NCBI GenBank assembly: GCA_002238645.1
Contig: MPMT01000012.1
Location: 1-64,000 of the forward strand
Origin: Alphaproteobacteria bacterium bin52
GTDB lineage: Bacteria; Pseudomonadota; Alphaproteobacteria; Thalassobaculales; Thalassobaculaceae
Direction: 5' to 3'
DNA: 64,000 bases
This document shows, piece by piece, positions 9,218 through 18,592 of this stretch. Position 1 is the stretch's first letter. Each line of letters opens with the position of its first letter. The notes under the pieces are model-generated. The model was not told where the DNA came from. It saw only the letters and a program-made list of their open reading frames with translations, and ran no database searches. A program made the position numbers and the translations under genes.

Positions 9218-9926
9218 CGTCACCCGCGACCTGCTGCTGGACGGGCGGGTGGTGGTATGGCAGCCGCGTGCCGGTTACCGGGCCGGGATCGACCCGGTGC
9301 TGCTTGCGGCCTCGGTCAGGGCCGGGCCGGAAGCCCGCGTCCTCGATCTCGGCTGCGGTGTCGGGGTGGTCTCGCTCTGCCTGCTGGCGCGCCGGCCCGA
9401 CCTGGAGGTATCCGGTGTTGACGCCGATCCGCTCGCCATTGACCTGGCCCGGCGCAACGCAGGAGAAAACGGGTTCGCAGACCGGTTCACCGCGATGGTC
9501 GGTGACATCACCACACCTTCGGGCAATGGCTTCGAGGTCGTGGTCACAAACCCGCCCTACGGTGACATGTCGCGCGGTACCGCACCGGCGGGCGGGGTCA
9601 CCGCGCGCACCGAGACGACGGCCGGGCTTGATGACTGGATTGCCGCGGCGATCCGCGCCTTGCGCCCGAGGGGAACCCTCGCGCTGATCCACCGCGCCGA
9701 TCGCGTTGACCATGTGCTGGCCAGCCTGCGCCGTTCATGCGGTGACATCCGGCTGTGCCCGCTGTGGCCGCGCGCCGGGGTGCCGGCACGCCGGGTCCTG
9801 GTCTCGGCGCGCAAGGGAACCCGGGGACCGGCGCTTCTCAGCCCGGGACTGGTCCTGCATGAGGCAGACGGACGGTTCACCGGCGAGGCGGACCGGGTGC
9901 TCAGGGGCGCCGCCCTAGCGGGTTGA
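9195..9926 (+). CDS. tRNA1(Val) A37 N6-methyltransferase-like (TrmN6/YfiC)
   Basis: SAM-dependent methyltransferase of 243 residues. The SAM-binding motif VLDLGCGVGVVSLCL is near 49-63, the acidic ribose-binding residue lies in VSGVDADP near 72-79, and the N-methyltransferase motif NPPY is at 119-122. NPPY indicates methylation of an exocyclic amine, and overall length and order match YfiC/TrmN6, which methylates A37 of tRNA-Val. The GTG at 9195 overlaps the DUF2007 gene. Other small NPPY methyltransferases are possible, so the exact substrate is inferred. Confidence 0.78.
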   Translation: MNPCTPVDVTRDLLLDGRVVVWQPRAGYRAGIDPVLLAASVRAGPEARVLDLGCGVGVVSLCLLARRPDLEVSGVDADPLAIDLARRNAGENGFADRFTAMVGDITTPSGNGFEVVVTNPPYGDMSRGTAPAGGVTARTETTAGLDDWIAAAIRALRPRGTLALIHRADRVDHVLASLRRSCGDIRLCPLWPRAGVPARRVLVSARKGTRGPALLSPGLVLHEADGRFTGEADRVLRGAALAG

Positions 9927-9942
9927 CGGGACTGGAGGGCGG

Positions 9943-11187
9943 TCAGTCGGCGGCGTCGCGCGCGACCGGAGCCTCTTGTCGACTTTCCGCAAGATCGAGA
10001 TAGCCGCCGCGTGTCTGCGGAAGCTTCTGCCCGAGCAGGCGGGAGGCCACGACGTTGCGCAGGATCTGGGCGGTGCCGCCGCCGATGGTGAACATGCGCG
10101 CATCGCGTGCAAGCCGCTCCATCGGGTAGTTGCGCGAGTAGCCCCGGGCCCCGAACATCTGCAACGCGTCAGTGGTCACCGAGATCGCCATCTCGGACGC
10201 GAAGATCTTGGCCTGGGCGGCCAGGGTGGGATCGGGGAACGGGCTGCCCCCGCTGCCGGCGCTGGCGGCGGCCCGGCGCAACAGGGCGCGGGCCGCCTCG
10301 AGCTGGATCGACATGTCCGCGAGCATCCACTGCAACCCCTGGAACTCGGCGATCGGTCGTCCGAACTGGGAGCGCTCCTGGCTGAACTCCAGTGCGTTGC
10401 GGTAGGCGCCGGCCGCCAGGCCGAGCGCCACGGTGCCGGCGCCGACCCGCTGCGAATTGTACGCGTTCATCAGTTCGGCAAACCCGCGGCGGAAGCCGGA
10501 GGGCGGCATCAGCACCATGTCGTCGGTCACCTCCATGTCTTCCATGATCACTTCGGTTTCCGGAATGCCGCGCAATCCCATGGTCGGCTCGCGTGCGCCG
10601 ATACGCAGCCCCGGCGACTCGCCCGCGACCGCGAGGAACCCGCCAATGCCCTGCTCGTCACCGTACCGGTCCAGGACCCGCGCAAAGATCAGGTAGAGTC
10701 GCGAGACACCGCCGCCGGTGATCCAGTGCTTCTTGCCGTTCACGATCCACTTCTCGCCGACCCGACGCGCAAAGGTGGTCATCTCGCTGGCGGCACTGCC
10801 GGCCTCGGGCTCGGTGATGCAGATTGCCGGCTTGTCGCCGGCCAGCACCAGGTCGGCGGCGAGACGCTGCTGCCTGTCCGTGCCGTATTCCATCACGGCC
10901 GCGATCGCACCCATGTTGCCCTCGACCACGATGCGGCCGGTCGGACCGCACCAGGCGGCCATCTCCTCGACCACCAGGCTCGCATCGAGAAAGCTGCGTC
11001 CCCCGCCGCCGAGACGCTCGGGGATGGTCATTCCCATGAACCCAGCATCGACGAGGGCGCGCACGTTCGCCCACGGGTAGACCTCGTTCCGGTCGGTCGC
11101 GGCCGCATTCCCGGCGACGACATCTCGCGCGAGGCTGCGGGCATGTTCCACCAGGTCGATCTGTTCAGGCGCAAGGTCGAAGGACAT
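9943..11187 (-). CDS. Acyl-CoA dehydrogenase family protein lacking the usual catalytic Glu
   Basis: A 414-residue flavoprotein with the acyl-CoA dehydrogenase fold: N-terminal helical domain, FAD-binding middle strand ITEPEAGSAASE, and C-terminal helical domain with QMFGARGYSRNYP. In most family members the base lies in a YEGT motif; here the equivalent is IGGGTAQI, with Gly for Glu. The alternative base position used by isovaleryl-/long-chain enzymes appears as Gln (YNSQRVGAG). So ordinary alpha,beta-dehydrogenation is doubtful, although some relatives use an Asp elsewhere. It is third in an operon with the two subunits of a ThDP decarboxylase, 5 bases after the second. Confidence 0.85.
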   Translation of the reverse strand: MSFDLAPEQIDLVEHARSLARDVVAGNAAATDRNEVYPWANVRALVDAGFMGMTIPERLGGGGRSFLDASLVVEEMAAWCGPTGRIVVEGNMGAIAAVMEYGTDRQQRLAADLVLAGDKPAICITEPEAGSAASEMTTFARRVGEKWIVNGKKHWITGGGVSRLYLIFARVLDRYGDEQGIGGFLAVAGESPGLRIGAREPTMGLRGIPETEVIMEDMEVTDDMVLMPPSGFRRGFAELMNAYNSQRVGAGTVALGLAAGAYRNALEFSQERSQFGRPIAEFQGLQWMLADMSIQLEAARALLRRAAASAGSGGSPFPDPTLAAQAKIFASEMAISVTTDALQMFGARGYSRNYPMERLARDARMFTIGGGTAQILRNVVASRLLGQKLPQTRGGYLDLAESRQEAPVARDAAD

Positions 11188-11192
11188 CGTGA

Positions 11193-11801
11193 CTACTCCG
11201 AAGCCTGGTCGGCAGTTCGCGAGGCACGCAGCGCCGCACGGAACGCGGTCTTTCTTTCCGCGGCGTCGAGCGAGCGGCGCACCGCCGGGGGCGGCTCGAT
11301 GCCGACCCGCAACAGGATGAACCTCGGCCCGTTACCCTCGCGCAGCAAGCGGGCCGCAGGCGCGATTTCATCGGGTGTCGACACGGACCGGGTGACCGGT
11401 ATCGCCGAACCACGCGCGATGACTTCGAGATCGACTCCGCGCTGGGTGTGGGTCGGCTGGTAGCCGGTTTCCCCGTAGTGGCCGTTGTCGACACACAGGA
11501 TCGACAGGTTGGGCGGCTGCATGACCCCGACCGTGGCGAGCGTACCGACATTCATCAGCAGTTCCCCGTCACCGGTCACGACCAGGACCTGCCGGTCAGG
11601 ACGCGACAGTGCAAGGCCGAGGCCCATGGCGGTCGCACCTCCCATCGCGCCGGCGAGCGCGTAGACATTGTCGCCGTCCCCGGTCAGGTGCGCCATGTCC
11701 TTGGCAGCGCCCGCCAGACCGCAGACCACCAGCAGGTCGGAAGGATCGCCGACCAGTGCAGGCACCGCTGTCCTGCGGTCGAGGGGTCGATCTGTGTCCA
11801 T
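11193..11801 (-). CDS. ThDP-dependent decarboxylase, PP-domain (beta) subunit
   Basis: A 202-residue pyrophosphate-binding subunit of a split thiamine-diphosphate decarboxylase. The metal/ThDP motif runs from GDGELLMN to the closing N of ILCVDN, with normal spacing. Size and split architecture match the beta subunits of sulfopyruvate decarboxylase (ComE) and of related phosphonopyruvate decarboxylases. The ATG at 11801 follows a purine-rich GGGGGAA site. It lies 23 bases downstream of the alpha subunit and 5 bases upstream of the acyl-CoA dehydrogenase-like gene. The 2-oxoacid substrate is not settled by sequence. Confidence 0.85.
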   Translation of the reverse strand: MDTDRPLDRRTAVPALVGDPSDLLVVCGLAGAAKDMAHLTGDGDNVYALAGAMGGATAMGLGLALSRPDRQVLVVTGDGELLMNVGTLATVGVMQPPNLSILCVDNGHYGETGYQPTHTQRGVDLEVIARGSAIPVTRSVSTPDEIAPAARLLREGNGPRFILLRVGIEPPPAVRRSLDAAERKTAFRAALRASRTADQASE

Positions 11802-11824
11802 GACGTGATTCCCCCCCGCGGGGT

Positions 11825-12352
11825 TCAGAAAGGCTTGGCGCCGATCAGCTTCTGGGTGAGCAGTACGGCCACACCCTGATCGGACCGGTAGGCCATGTCG
11901 AGCGCCGCCTGGACGGTGGGAACCACGTCCTCCGGGCTCTCGGCCCTCAGGCAATGCAGCCCCATAGCCTCGACCACCGGCTGCACCCCCCGGCCCATGG
12001 GGATCTGCCACGGGTTCATCTCGCCAAACTCGCCACGCATGGTAACCAGGGTGACGAAGGGAAAACGCCCGCCCTGGACCAGCGCGAACATGTTCACGCA
12101 GTTGCCCACTCCGCTCGACTGCATCAGCAGGACCCCCCTGGCATCGGCCAGGTGGCAGCCGGCGCACATCGCGACCCCTTCCTCCTCGGTGGTCAGCGGT
12201 ACCGAAATCACCTCCGGGTCAGCCATCGACCTGTCGATCAGCGTCCTGTGCCCGCCATCAGGCACGTAGCAGAACAGTGTCACACCGTTGCTGCGCAACA
12301 GGGTATAGAGGTCGTCCTGCCACTGTGTCGGCGCCCCGTAGCCTTCAGCCAT
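11825..12352 (-). CDS. ThDP-dependent decarboxylase, PYR-domain (alpha) subunit
   Basis: A 175-residue pyrimidine-binding subunit, first gene of the three-gene operon. The cofactor-activating glutamate lies in TTEEEGVAMCAG, and the following LMQSSGVGNCVN matches ComD/sulfopyruvate decarboxylase alpha and phosphonopyruvate decarboxylase N-terminal domains. It must pair with the beta subunit encoded 23 bases downstream to form the active site at the domain interface. The ATG at 12352 gives the length expected of ComD. The substrate may be sulfopyruvate, phosphonopyruvate or another 3-substituted pyruvate; no companion sulfonate or phosphonate genes are visible. Confidence 0.85.
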   Translation of the reverse strand: MAEGYGAPTQWQDDLYTLLRSNGVTLFCYVPDGGHRTLIDRSMADPEVISVPLTTEEEGVAMCAGCHLADARGVLLMQSSGVGNCVNMFALVQGGRFPFVTLVTMRGEFGEMNPWQIPMGRGVQPVVEAMGLHCLRAESPEDVVPTVQAALDMAYRSDQGVAVLLTQKLIGAKPF

Positions 12353-12476
12353 GCTGTTTGTCCGTTGCCTCGCTTCCGTGGTTGACTTATGGCAAATTCC
12401 CTGCCCGCCGTCCACGCCGGCTCCCTTCCCGTCAGAGACCTGTCGAGCAACCCCGGTCCCATGGAGTTCTTCGCCC

Positions 12477-13169
12477 ATGCAGCGTCTGCGCAAGCTGGTT
12501 CCGATCCTCATCCTGCTGGCCGGGCTGGGCCTGGTGCTGGTTCTCGACCTTGATGACTGGCTGTCGATCGACGCGCTGCGCGAGCATCGGGCGGACCTCC
12601 TGGCGTTCACCACGAGCCGCCCGGTCCTGTCTGCCGCGGTGTTCTGCTGCATCTACGCTCTCGCGACCGCAGTCTCCGCACCGGGAGGCGCCCTGCTCAC
12701 GCTGACCGGAGGTTTCCTGTTCGGAGCGGTCGCAGGCACCGTGTTTTCGGTCACCGGCGCCACCATCGGCGCAACCCTGGTGTTCCTTGCGGCACGTACC
12801 GCGTTTGCCGACCTGTTGCGTGCGCGCGCCGGCTCGACGATCGAACGCATGCGCGAGGGATTCTCGCGCAATGCGCTTTCCTACCTGCTGTTCCTGCGAC
12901 TGATCCCGGTCTTCCCGTTCTTCATCGTCAACCTGGTCCCGGCGTTCCTGGGCGTTTCGCTGCGCATCTATGTGCTTGCAACCTTCATCGGCATCATCCC
13001 GGGCGGGTTCGTCTACGCGCTCATCGGCAGCGGACTCGGCGAGATCTTCGACCGCAACGAACCCTTCACCGTGGCCAGTGTGCTCGACGGCACCATCATT
13101 GCCGGCCTGGTCGGACTGGCAATCATGGCCCTGCTTCCGATCCTGCACCAGAGACTGCGCCGGAAATAA
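12477..13169 (+). CDS. TVP38/TMEM64 family (VTT domain) membrane protein
   Basis: A 230-residue inner-membrane protein. An N-terminal membrane segment (residues about 6-26) is followed by the VTT/SNARE-associated domain: SAPGGALLTLTGGFLFG, a second hydrophobic stretch, then FLRLIPVFPFFIVNLVPAF, the family's conserved re-entrant region. Relatives of this DedA-like superfamily are linked to lipid scrambling and membrane homeostasis, but the substrate of this branch is unknown. GGAG lies 10 bases before the ATG. It is divergent from the decarboxylase operon. A second VTT protein of a different subgroup is at 40187-40768. Confidence 0.85.
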   Translation: MQRLRKLVPILILLAGLGLVLVLDLDDWLSIDALREHRADLLAFTTSRPVLSAAVFCCIYALATAVSAPGGALLTLTGGFLFGAVAGTVFSVTGATIGATLVFLAARTAFADLLRARAGSTIERMREGFSRNALSYLLFLRLIPVFPFFIVNLVPAFLGVSLRIYVLATFIGIIPGGFVYALIGSGLGEIFDRNEPFTVASVLDGTIIAGLVGLAIMALLPILHQRLRRK

Positions 13170-13206
13170 CGACGCCCGACGATGCCGGGTCGCTCCGCGC
13201 ACCGGG

Positions 13207-13227
13207 CGGTGGCCTCGCTTGCCACCG
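13207..13227 (+). terminator. Hairpin after the VTT-protein gene
   Basis: A 7-bp stem CGGTGGC/GCCACCG with a 7-base loop, 38 bases after the stop codon. No T tract follows, so it is at best a weak or Rho-assisted terminator. Confidence 0.25.
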
Positions 13228-13362
13228 GCGCAACCACTGCCGTTCATGCCAGGGTGCAGACGACATCGTCCCGCACGACCATCACGGTCCAATGCCGATG
13301 ACTTCATCGGAAGCGGGCACGGTTCTGGTATGCTCGGGACCGGACAGGCGGGAGAAGCGGCG

Positions 13363-14340
13363 ATGTCGCGGGAACGACTCGACTGGGACGACGAGTACGG
13401 AGCACGAGGGCGCAGACTGCTGCCGCGAACGGCCCGCATCGGAGCCCTCGGGCTTGGCGGCCTGGCTGTGCTCGTGGTGCTGTACTACCTGCTCGGCATG
13501 GCACTCGTCTCGAAGGTCGACGACGACACCGCCTTCGCGCCCTCGGACATGCCGGCCGGCGCGAGCCGCGCGGTCGGTCTGACCGCGGCGCTGATCCGAC
13601 GCGAGACCGACGTCAACGGCTGGGTCGCCAACGACCCGTTCTACCTGCCGGGCGCGCTGCTCGACAACATGCCCAATTTCCAGCAGGGGATCGTCTACGC
13701 CCTGTCACGGTTCGCACTCGAGATGTCGGACCAGCTCGGCCGGACCCGCGGCTCGAGCGAGGTCGACCCGGACCTCGACAAGGCGGCCGGTCTGCTGAAG
13801 TACCCGGGGACCATCTGGATCTTCGACTTCTCGACCTCGTTCGCGCCGACGGCCTCGTCGGAGGCGCAGTACCGCTCCGCGGCCCGCTCGCTCGAGGACT
13901 ACAACACCCGTCTTGCGGCAGGTGCCGCAACCTACGAGCCCCGGGCCGACAACCTGCAGGCGACCCTGATCCGGTTTACCGCCGACCTCGGGTCACGCTC
14001 CGCCATCATCGACCAGCAGCTGGCGGCGGCCGGGACCTGGGGGTTCGACACCCGGGCCGACGACGTCTTCTACGCCACCAAGGGCCGGCTCTATGCGTAT
14101 TTCCTGCTGCTGCGTGAACTGGGACTGGACTTCGAGAACGTGATCCGAGACCGGGAGCTCGCGGGCGCGTGGCAGCAGATGCTGGACTCGATCCGCCAGG
14201 CGGCCGAACTCTCCCCGGTCATCGTGGTCAACGGCAACCCGGACGGCGCGCTGCTTCCGAGCCACCTCGCCTCGCTCGGCTTCTACCTGCTGCGCGCCCG
14301 GACCCAGCTGCGCGAAATCGTCAACATCCTGCAGAAATGA
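13363..14340 (+). CDS. DUF2333 family membrane-anchored protein
   Basis: A 325-residue protein of unknown function. A charged N-terminus (residues 1-25) precedes one transmembrane helix (about 27-48, ending YYLLGMALVS); the rest, with WVANDPFYLPGALLDNMPNFQQG and a helical C-terminus, is predicted periplasmic and matches DUF2333, a family of single-span proteins common in Proteobacteria. GGAG sits 9 bases before the ATG at 13363; an ATG at 13330 is also in frame. It stands alone between the VTT gene and a small convergent gene. Confidence 0.8.
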   Translation: MSRERLDWDDEYGARGRRLLPRTARIGALGLGGLAVLVVLYYLLGMALVSKVDDDTAFAPSDMPAGASRAVGLTAALIRRETDVNGWVANDPFYLPGALLDNMPNFQQGIVYALSRFALEMSDQLGRTRGSSEVDPDLDKAAGLLKYPGTIWIFDFSTSFAPTASSEAQYRSAARSLEDYNTRLAAGAATYEPRADNLQATLIRFTADLGSRSAIIDQQLAAAGTWGFDTRADDVFYATKGRLYAYFLLLRELGLDFENVIRDRELAGAWQQMLDSIRQAAELSPVIVVNGNPDGALLPSHLASLGFYLLRARTQLREIVNILQK

Positions 14341-14409
14341 CCCGGTACCACCACCACGGTGAACGCGACCCGCGGACGGCTCGACTGCGTCATCCTGCCG
14401 CCGGCGAAA

Positions 14410-14799
14410 TCAGGGCGCGAAACTCGACCTGAGCTGGGCCGCCCAGACCCCGTCGATACAGCTGATGATCCAGAGCGAACGGTGGCGCGCGAGCGCGCCG
14501 CCGTCGCGCCGCAGTCTGGTGAACCGGACGTCGAGATGCACCTTCTCGGCCGAGGCGGCAAGCACGTCGATCGCGTCCCACCGGGTGCGGTCCCACTGCG
14601 GACCGGCACGCAGACGGAAGTCCTCCAGGTATGTCCGCGGGTCCCGCCAGGTCCGCATGACGCCACCGGACAGCCGGTAGTGCGGAAAGTGCAGCGTGGC
14701 CGCCAGCGCCGTCTCGTCGCGGGCATTCAGTGCCGCAAGGTGCCGGGCCATGACATCGCGGGCAGCCGCCACGGCCCCCGTTTCCAGATCGGTGTTCAC
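14410..14799 (-). CDS. NTF2-like (SnoaL-type) small protein
   Basis: A 129-residue protein starting at a GTG with GGAGG 5 bases upstream. The first helix with [16 protein letters not shown] and the following [12 protein letters not shown] match the cone-shaped NTF2-like fold used by SnoaL cyclases, ketosteroid isomerases and many small hydrolases or stress proteins. No catalytic residues can be assigned. It is divergent from aconitase with 172 bases between. Function unknown. Confidence 0.65.
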   Translation of the reverse strand: MNTDLETGAVAAARDVMARHLAALNARDETALAATLHFPHYRLSGGVMRTWRDPRTYLEDFRLRAGPQWDRTRWDAIDVLAASAEKVHLDVRFTRLRRDGGALARHRSLWIISCIDGVWAAQLRSSFAP

Positions 14800-14971
14800 G
14801 ACCGCCTCCCCGCATCGCCAACCATGTCCGCGGACTCTGGCCCGAACCGGCCCCGCATGCTATAGCTCGCCGCGCGGTCCCAGGGACCGCTTCCAGTCAC
14901 GATCGCGCCGCAACGACCGCTTCGAGGCGCACCTCGCTCGGCCGTGCTCGTCGTCAGGAACGGAGCAAGCC

Positions 14972-17653
14972 ATGTCCGCTGCCACTCTCCCGGATACCCG
15001 TCGCACGCTTACCGCTGGCGGGAAGCCATACGACTACTACAGCCTTGAAGCGATGGCGGGAGCCGGCTACCCCGGAATCCGCTCACTGCCATACTCACTC
15101 AAGATCCTGCTCGAGAACCTGCTTCGTCACATGGGTGCGCGCGGTGTCACCGCCGATGACGCCATCGCGCTCGCGGAGTGGACGCGGGAACGCCGGTCCC
15201 CGCGGGAGATTTCCTACCGGCCGGCACGGGTGCTGATGCAGGACTTCACCGGGGTCCCCGCCGTGGTGGACCTCGCGGCAATGCGCGACGCCATGGAAGC
15301 CATGGGCGGCGCGCCGGAGAAGATCAATCCGCTCTCGCCGGTCGACCTCGTCATCGATCACTCGGTAATGGTCGACAGTTTCGGGTCGGCCGACAGTTTC
15401 CGGCGCAACGTCGAGCTCGAATTCGAGCGCAACGGGGAACGCTACGAGTTCCTGCGCTGGGGCCAGGAGGCGTTCTCCAACTTCCGGGTGGTTCCGCCGG
15501 GAACCGGGATCTGCCACCAGGTCAACCTCGAGTACCTGTCCCAGACGGTCTGGACCCGGGACGACGGTGGACGGACGCTCGCCTACCCCGATACCGTAGT
15601 CGGAACCGACAGCCACACCACCATGGTCAACGGCCTGGCGGTGCTCGGCTGGGGTGTCGGCGGCATCGAGGCCGAGGCAGTGATGCTGGGCCAGCCCACG
15701 TCGATGCTGATCCCGGAGGTGGTCGGATTCCGGCTGTCGGGTCAGCTGCCAGAGGGGGCAACCGCGACTGACCTGGTGCTGACGGTCACCCAGATGCTGC
15801 GCGCCCACGGGGTGGTCGGCAAGTTCGTGGAGTTCCACGGATCGGGCCTCGATCATCTCTCTCTCGCCGATCGTGCAACCATCTCGAACATGGCACCCGA
15901 GTACGGCGCCACCTGCGGGTTCTTCCCGATCGACGCCGAGACCATTTCCTACCTCAGGTTCACCGGCCGGGACGAGGAGCGGATCGCGCTGGTCGAAGCC
16001 TACGCCCGGGCGCAGGGCATGTGGCGGGAACCGTCGACGCCGGACCCGGTGTTTACCGACACGCTGTCACTTGACCTCGGTACCGTCGTGCCATCGCTCG
16101 CGGGCCCGAAACGGCCGCAGGACCGGGTGCTGCTGTCGCAGGCGTCAAGCGAGTTTGCGCGGGCCTGTGCCGAGATGGGCCGGGAGAAGATCACCAGCGT
16201 GCCGGTGAGCGGCGCCGACCACGAGCTTGCTGACGGACACGTGGTCATCGCCGCGATCACCAGTTGCACCAACACCTCGAACCCGTCGGTGCTGGTCGCC
16301 GCCGGCCTGGTTGCACGCAATGCCAACGCCCGCGGGCTCACGGTCCAGCCGTGGGTCAAGACGTCGCTCGCGCCCGGCTCCCAGGTGGTCACCGGCTACC
16401 TCGAGGCGGCCGGACTGCAGCAGGAGCTCGATACCCTCGGCTTCAACCTCGTCGGCTACGGGTGCACCACCTGCATCGGCAATTCGGGTCCGCTGCCGCC
16501 GCCGATCGCCGATGCCGTGGAGAGTGGCGACCTCATCGTCGCTTCCGTGCTCTCCGGCAACCGCAACTTCGAGGGCCGCGTCAGCCCGCACGCCAGGGCC
16601 AACTATCTCGCCTCGCCGCCACTCGTTGTTGCCTACGCGCTTGCCGGCACCATGACACGCGACCTGTATGCGGAGCCGCTGGGCGAGGACGGCGACGGCA
16701 CCCCGGTCTATCTGCGTGACATCTGGCCCTCGAACCAGGAAATAGCCGATGTCATGCGCGAGTGCCTGTCCCGCGAGATGTACCAGTCACGCTACGCGGA
16801 CGTGTTCCGCGGCCCGGAGGAGTGGCGCGCCGTGCGTGCGACCGGTTCCCTCACATACCAGTGGAATGCCGGCTCGACCTACGTGCAGAACCCGCCGTAC
16901 TTCGAAGGGATGGAGACGACGCCGGCTCCGGTCACCGATCTCATCGGCGCCCGGCCGCTGGCGTTCCTGGGCGACTCGATCACAACCGACCACATCTCTC
17001 CCGCAGGCTCGATCCGCCAGGACGGCCCGGCCGGTGACTACCTGATGCAGCGTCAGGTCCGCCCGTTCGACTTCAACTCCTACGGAGCGCGGCGGGGAAA
17101 CCACGAGATCATGATGCGCGGAACCTTCGCCAACATCCGTCTGCGCAACGAGCTCGCACCGGAAACCACCGGCGGGTTCACCCGCCACCAGCCGAGCGGC
17201 GACGTGATGGACATCTACGCTGCCGCCATGCGCTACCAGGAGGAAAAGGTGCCGCTGATCGTGATCGGCGGGCGCGAATATGGTACCGGGTCGTCGCGTG
17301 ACTGGGCCGCGAAGGGAACCAGGCTGCTCGGAATCAGGGCGGTGATCGTGGAAAGCTTCGAGCGGATCCACCGCTCGAACCTGGTGGGAATGGGTGTGCT
17401 GCCGCTGCAGTTCACCAACGGCGATACCCGCACCTCTCTGGGCCTGCGCGGTGACGAGACCTTCGACATCATCGGGATCGCTGACGGGCTGGTACCGGGC
17501 AAGGAACTCGCGTGCCGGATTCACCCGGCCGACGGCAGCGACATGCGCGAGATCAGGCTGTTGTGCCGCATCGATACCGCTGACGAGGTCGACTACTACC
17601 GCCACGGGGGCATCCTGCAGTACGTGCTCCGCGACATGCTGGATGCGGCGTAG
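14972..17653 (+). CDS. acnA: Aconitate hydratase A
   Basis: An 893-residue TCA-cycle enzyme interconverting citrate and isocitrate in the cytoplasm, also able to act in the methylcitrate cycle. The [4Fe-4S] ligands are C432 ([10 protein letters not shown]) and C498/C501 ([10 protein letters not shown]). The swivel domain carries [16 protein letters not shown] near the C-terminus with the substrate-binding arginine. Length equals E. coli AcnA (about 890). GGAG sits 6 bases before the ATG at 14972; the frame is open further upstream but homology starts here. Monocistronic, divergent from the NTF2-like gene. Confidence 0.97.
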   Translation: MSAATLPDTRRTLTAGGKPYDYYSLEAMAGAGYPGIRSLPYSLKILLENLLRHMGARGVTADDAIALAEWTRERRSPREISYRPARVLMQDFTGVPAVVDLAAMRDAMEAMGGAPEKINPLSPVDLVIDHSVMVDSFGSADSFRRNVELEFERNGERYEFLRWGQEAFSNFRVVPPGTGICHQVNLEYLSQTVWTRDDGGRTLAYPDTVVGTDSHTTMVNGLAVLGWGVGGIEAEAVMLGQPTSMLIPEVVGFRLSGQLPEGATATDLVLTVTQMLRAHGVVGKFVEFHGSGLDHLSLADRATISNMAPEYGATCGFFPIDAETISYLRFTGRDEERIALVEAYARAQGMWREPSTPDPVFTDTLSLDLGTVVPSLAGPKRPQDRVLLSQASSEFARACAEMGREKITSVPVSGADHELADGHVVIAAITSCTNTSNPSVLVAAGLVARNANARGLTVQPWVKTSLAPGSQVVTGYLEAAGLQQELDTLGFNLVGYGCTTCIGNSGPLPPPIADAVESGDLIVASVLSGNRNFEGRVSPHARANYLASPPLVVAYALAGTMTRDLYAEPLGEDGDGTPVYLRDIWPSNQEIADVMRECLSREMYQSRYADVFRGPEEWRAVRATGSLTYQWNAGSTYVQNPPYFEGMETTPAPVTDLIGARPLAFLGDSITTDHISPAGSIRQDGPAGDYLMQRQVRPFDFNSYGARRGNHEIMMRGTFANIRLRNELAPETTGGFTRHQPSGDVMDIYAAAMRYQEEKVPLIVIGGREYGTGSSRDWAAKGTRLLGIRAVIVESFERIHRSNLVGMGVLPLQFTNGDTRTSLGLRGDETFDIIGIADGLVPGKELACRIHPADGSDMREIRLLCRIDTADEVDYYRHGGILQYVLRDMLDAA

Positions 17654-17677
17654 CGTCCCCTGAACCTCACCGGTCTC

Positions 17678-17703
17678 CCGGTCCGCGCATGGCGGCGGAC
17701 CGG
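17678..17703 (+). terminator. Hairpin after acnA
   Basis: A 9-bp GC stem (17678-17686 with 17695-17703, CCGGTCCGC/GCGGACCGG) and 8-base loop 24 bases after the acnA stop. There is no T run. A likely transcript-ending or stabilising hairpin before map. Confidence 0.4.
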
Positions 17704-17787
17704 AGCGGCCGGTGGCGTTGACCGGCAGGTGCCGCCGGCGTACAAAACCGCGTCCGCCGCACGCACTGACACCGGGCAGGGACATCC

Positions 17788-18582
17788 ATGCCGGACGCCG
17801 CCATCAAGATCCACTCTCCGGAGGACTTCGACGGCATGCGCCGTGCCGGGCGCCTCGCGGCAGAGACCCTCGACTTCATCACTCCGCACGTCCGAGCCGG
17901 GGTGGCCACCGAAGAGCTGGACCGGCTGTGCCACCGGTTCATCTGCGATCACGGTGCCGTTCCGGCCCCGCTGAACTACCGCGGCTATCCGAAGTCGATC
18001 TGCACCTCGCTCAACCACGTAGTCTGCCATGGCATTCCCGGACCCAGGGCGCTTCGCGACGGCGACATCCTCAACATCGATGTCACCGTGATCCTGGACG
18101 GCTGGCATGGCGACACAAGCCGGATGTTCACGGTGGGCACCGTGCCGGTGAAGGCCGCCAAGCTGATTGACGTCACACACGAATGCCTGGAACGGGGCAT
18201 TGCAGCCGTCCGGCCCGGCGCCCGGTTCGGCGACATCGGTCACACCATCCAGACCCACGCCGAGGCAGAGCGCTGTTCCGTGGTGCGTGATTTCTGCGGA
18301 CACGGACTCGGGCGCACCTTCCACGCCGAACCCCACGTGATGCACTACGGAACCGCGGGCTCCGGACCCGAGATGCGCGAGGGCATGTTCTTCACCATCG
18401 AGCCGATGATCAATACCGGCAGACACGCGGTGAAGCTCCTGTCCGACGGCTGGACCGCTGTCACCCGCGACCGCTCGCTGTCAGCTCAGTTCGAACACAC
18501 CGTCGCCGTGACCGAGAACGGCCACGAGGTGTTTACGCGTTCGCCGGAAGGGCTCGAAAAACCTCCCTACCGGCCGGTCTGA
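17788..18582 (+). CDS. map: Type I methionine aminopeptidase
   Basis: Removes the initiator methionine from nascent proteins; cytosolic dimetal hydrolase of 264 residues. All five metal ligands are present: D98 and D109 (NIDVTVILDGWHGDTS), H172 (CGHGLGRTFH), E205 (TIEPMIN) and E236 (AQFEHT). There is no N-terminal zinc-finger extension, as expected of the bacterial type. Its stop lies 10 bases from the convergent acuI stop. Essential in most bacteria, so this is probably the housekeeping copy. Confidence 0.96.
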   Translation: MPDAAIKIHSPEDFDGMRRAGRLAAETLDFITPHVRAGVATEELDRLCHRFICDHGAVPAPLNYRGYPKSICTSLNHVVCHGIPGPRALRDGDILNIDVTVILDGWHGDTSRMFTVGTVPVKAAKLIDVTHECLERGIAAVRPGARFGDIGHTIQTHAEAERCSVVRDFCGHGLGRTFHAEPHVMHYGTAGSGPEMREGMFFTIEPMINTGRHAVKLLSDGWTAVTRDRSLSAQFEHTVAVTENGHEVFTRSPEGLEKPPYRPV

Positions 18583-18592
18583 CCGACAGGTC

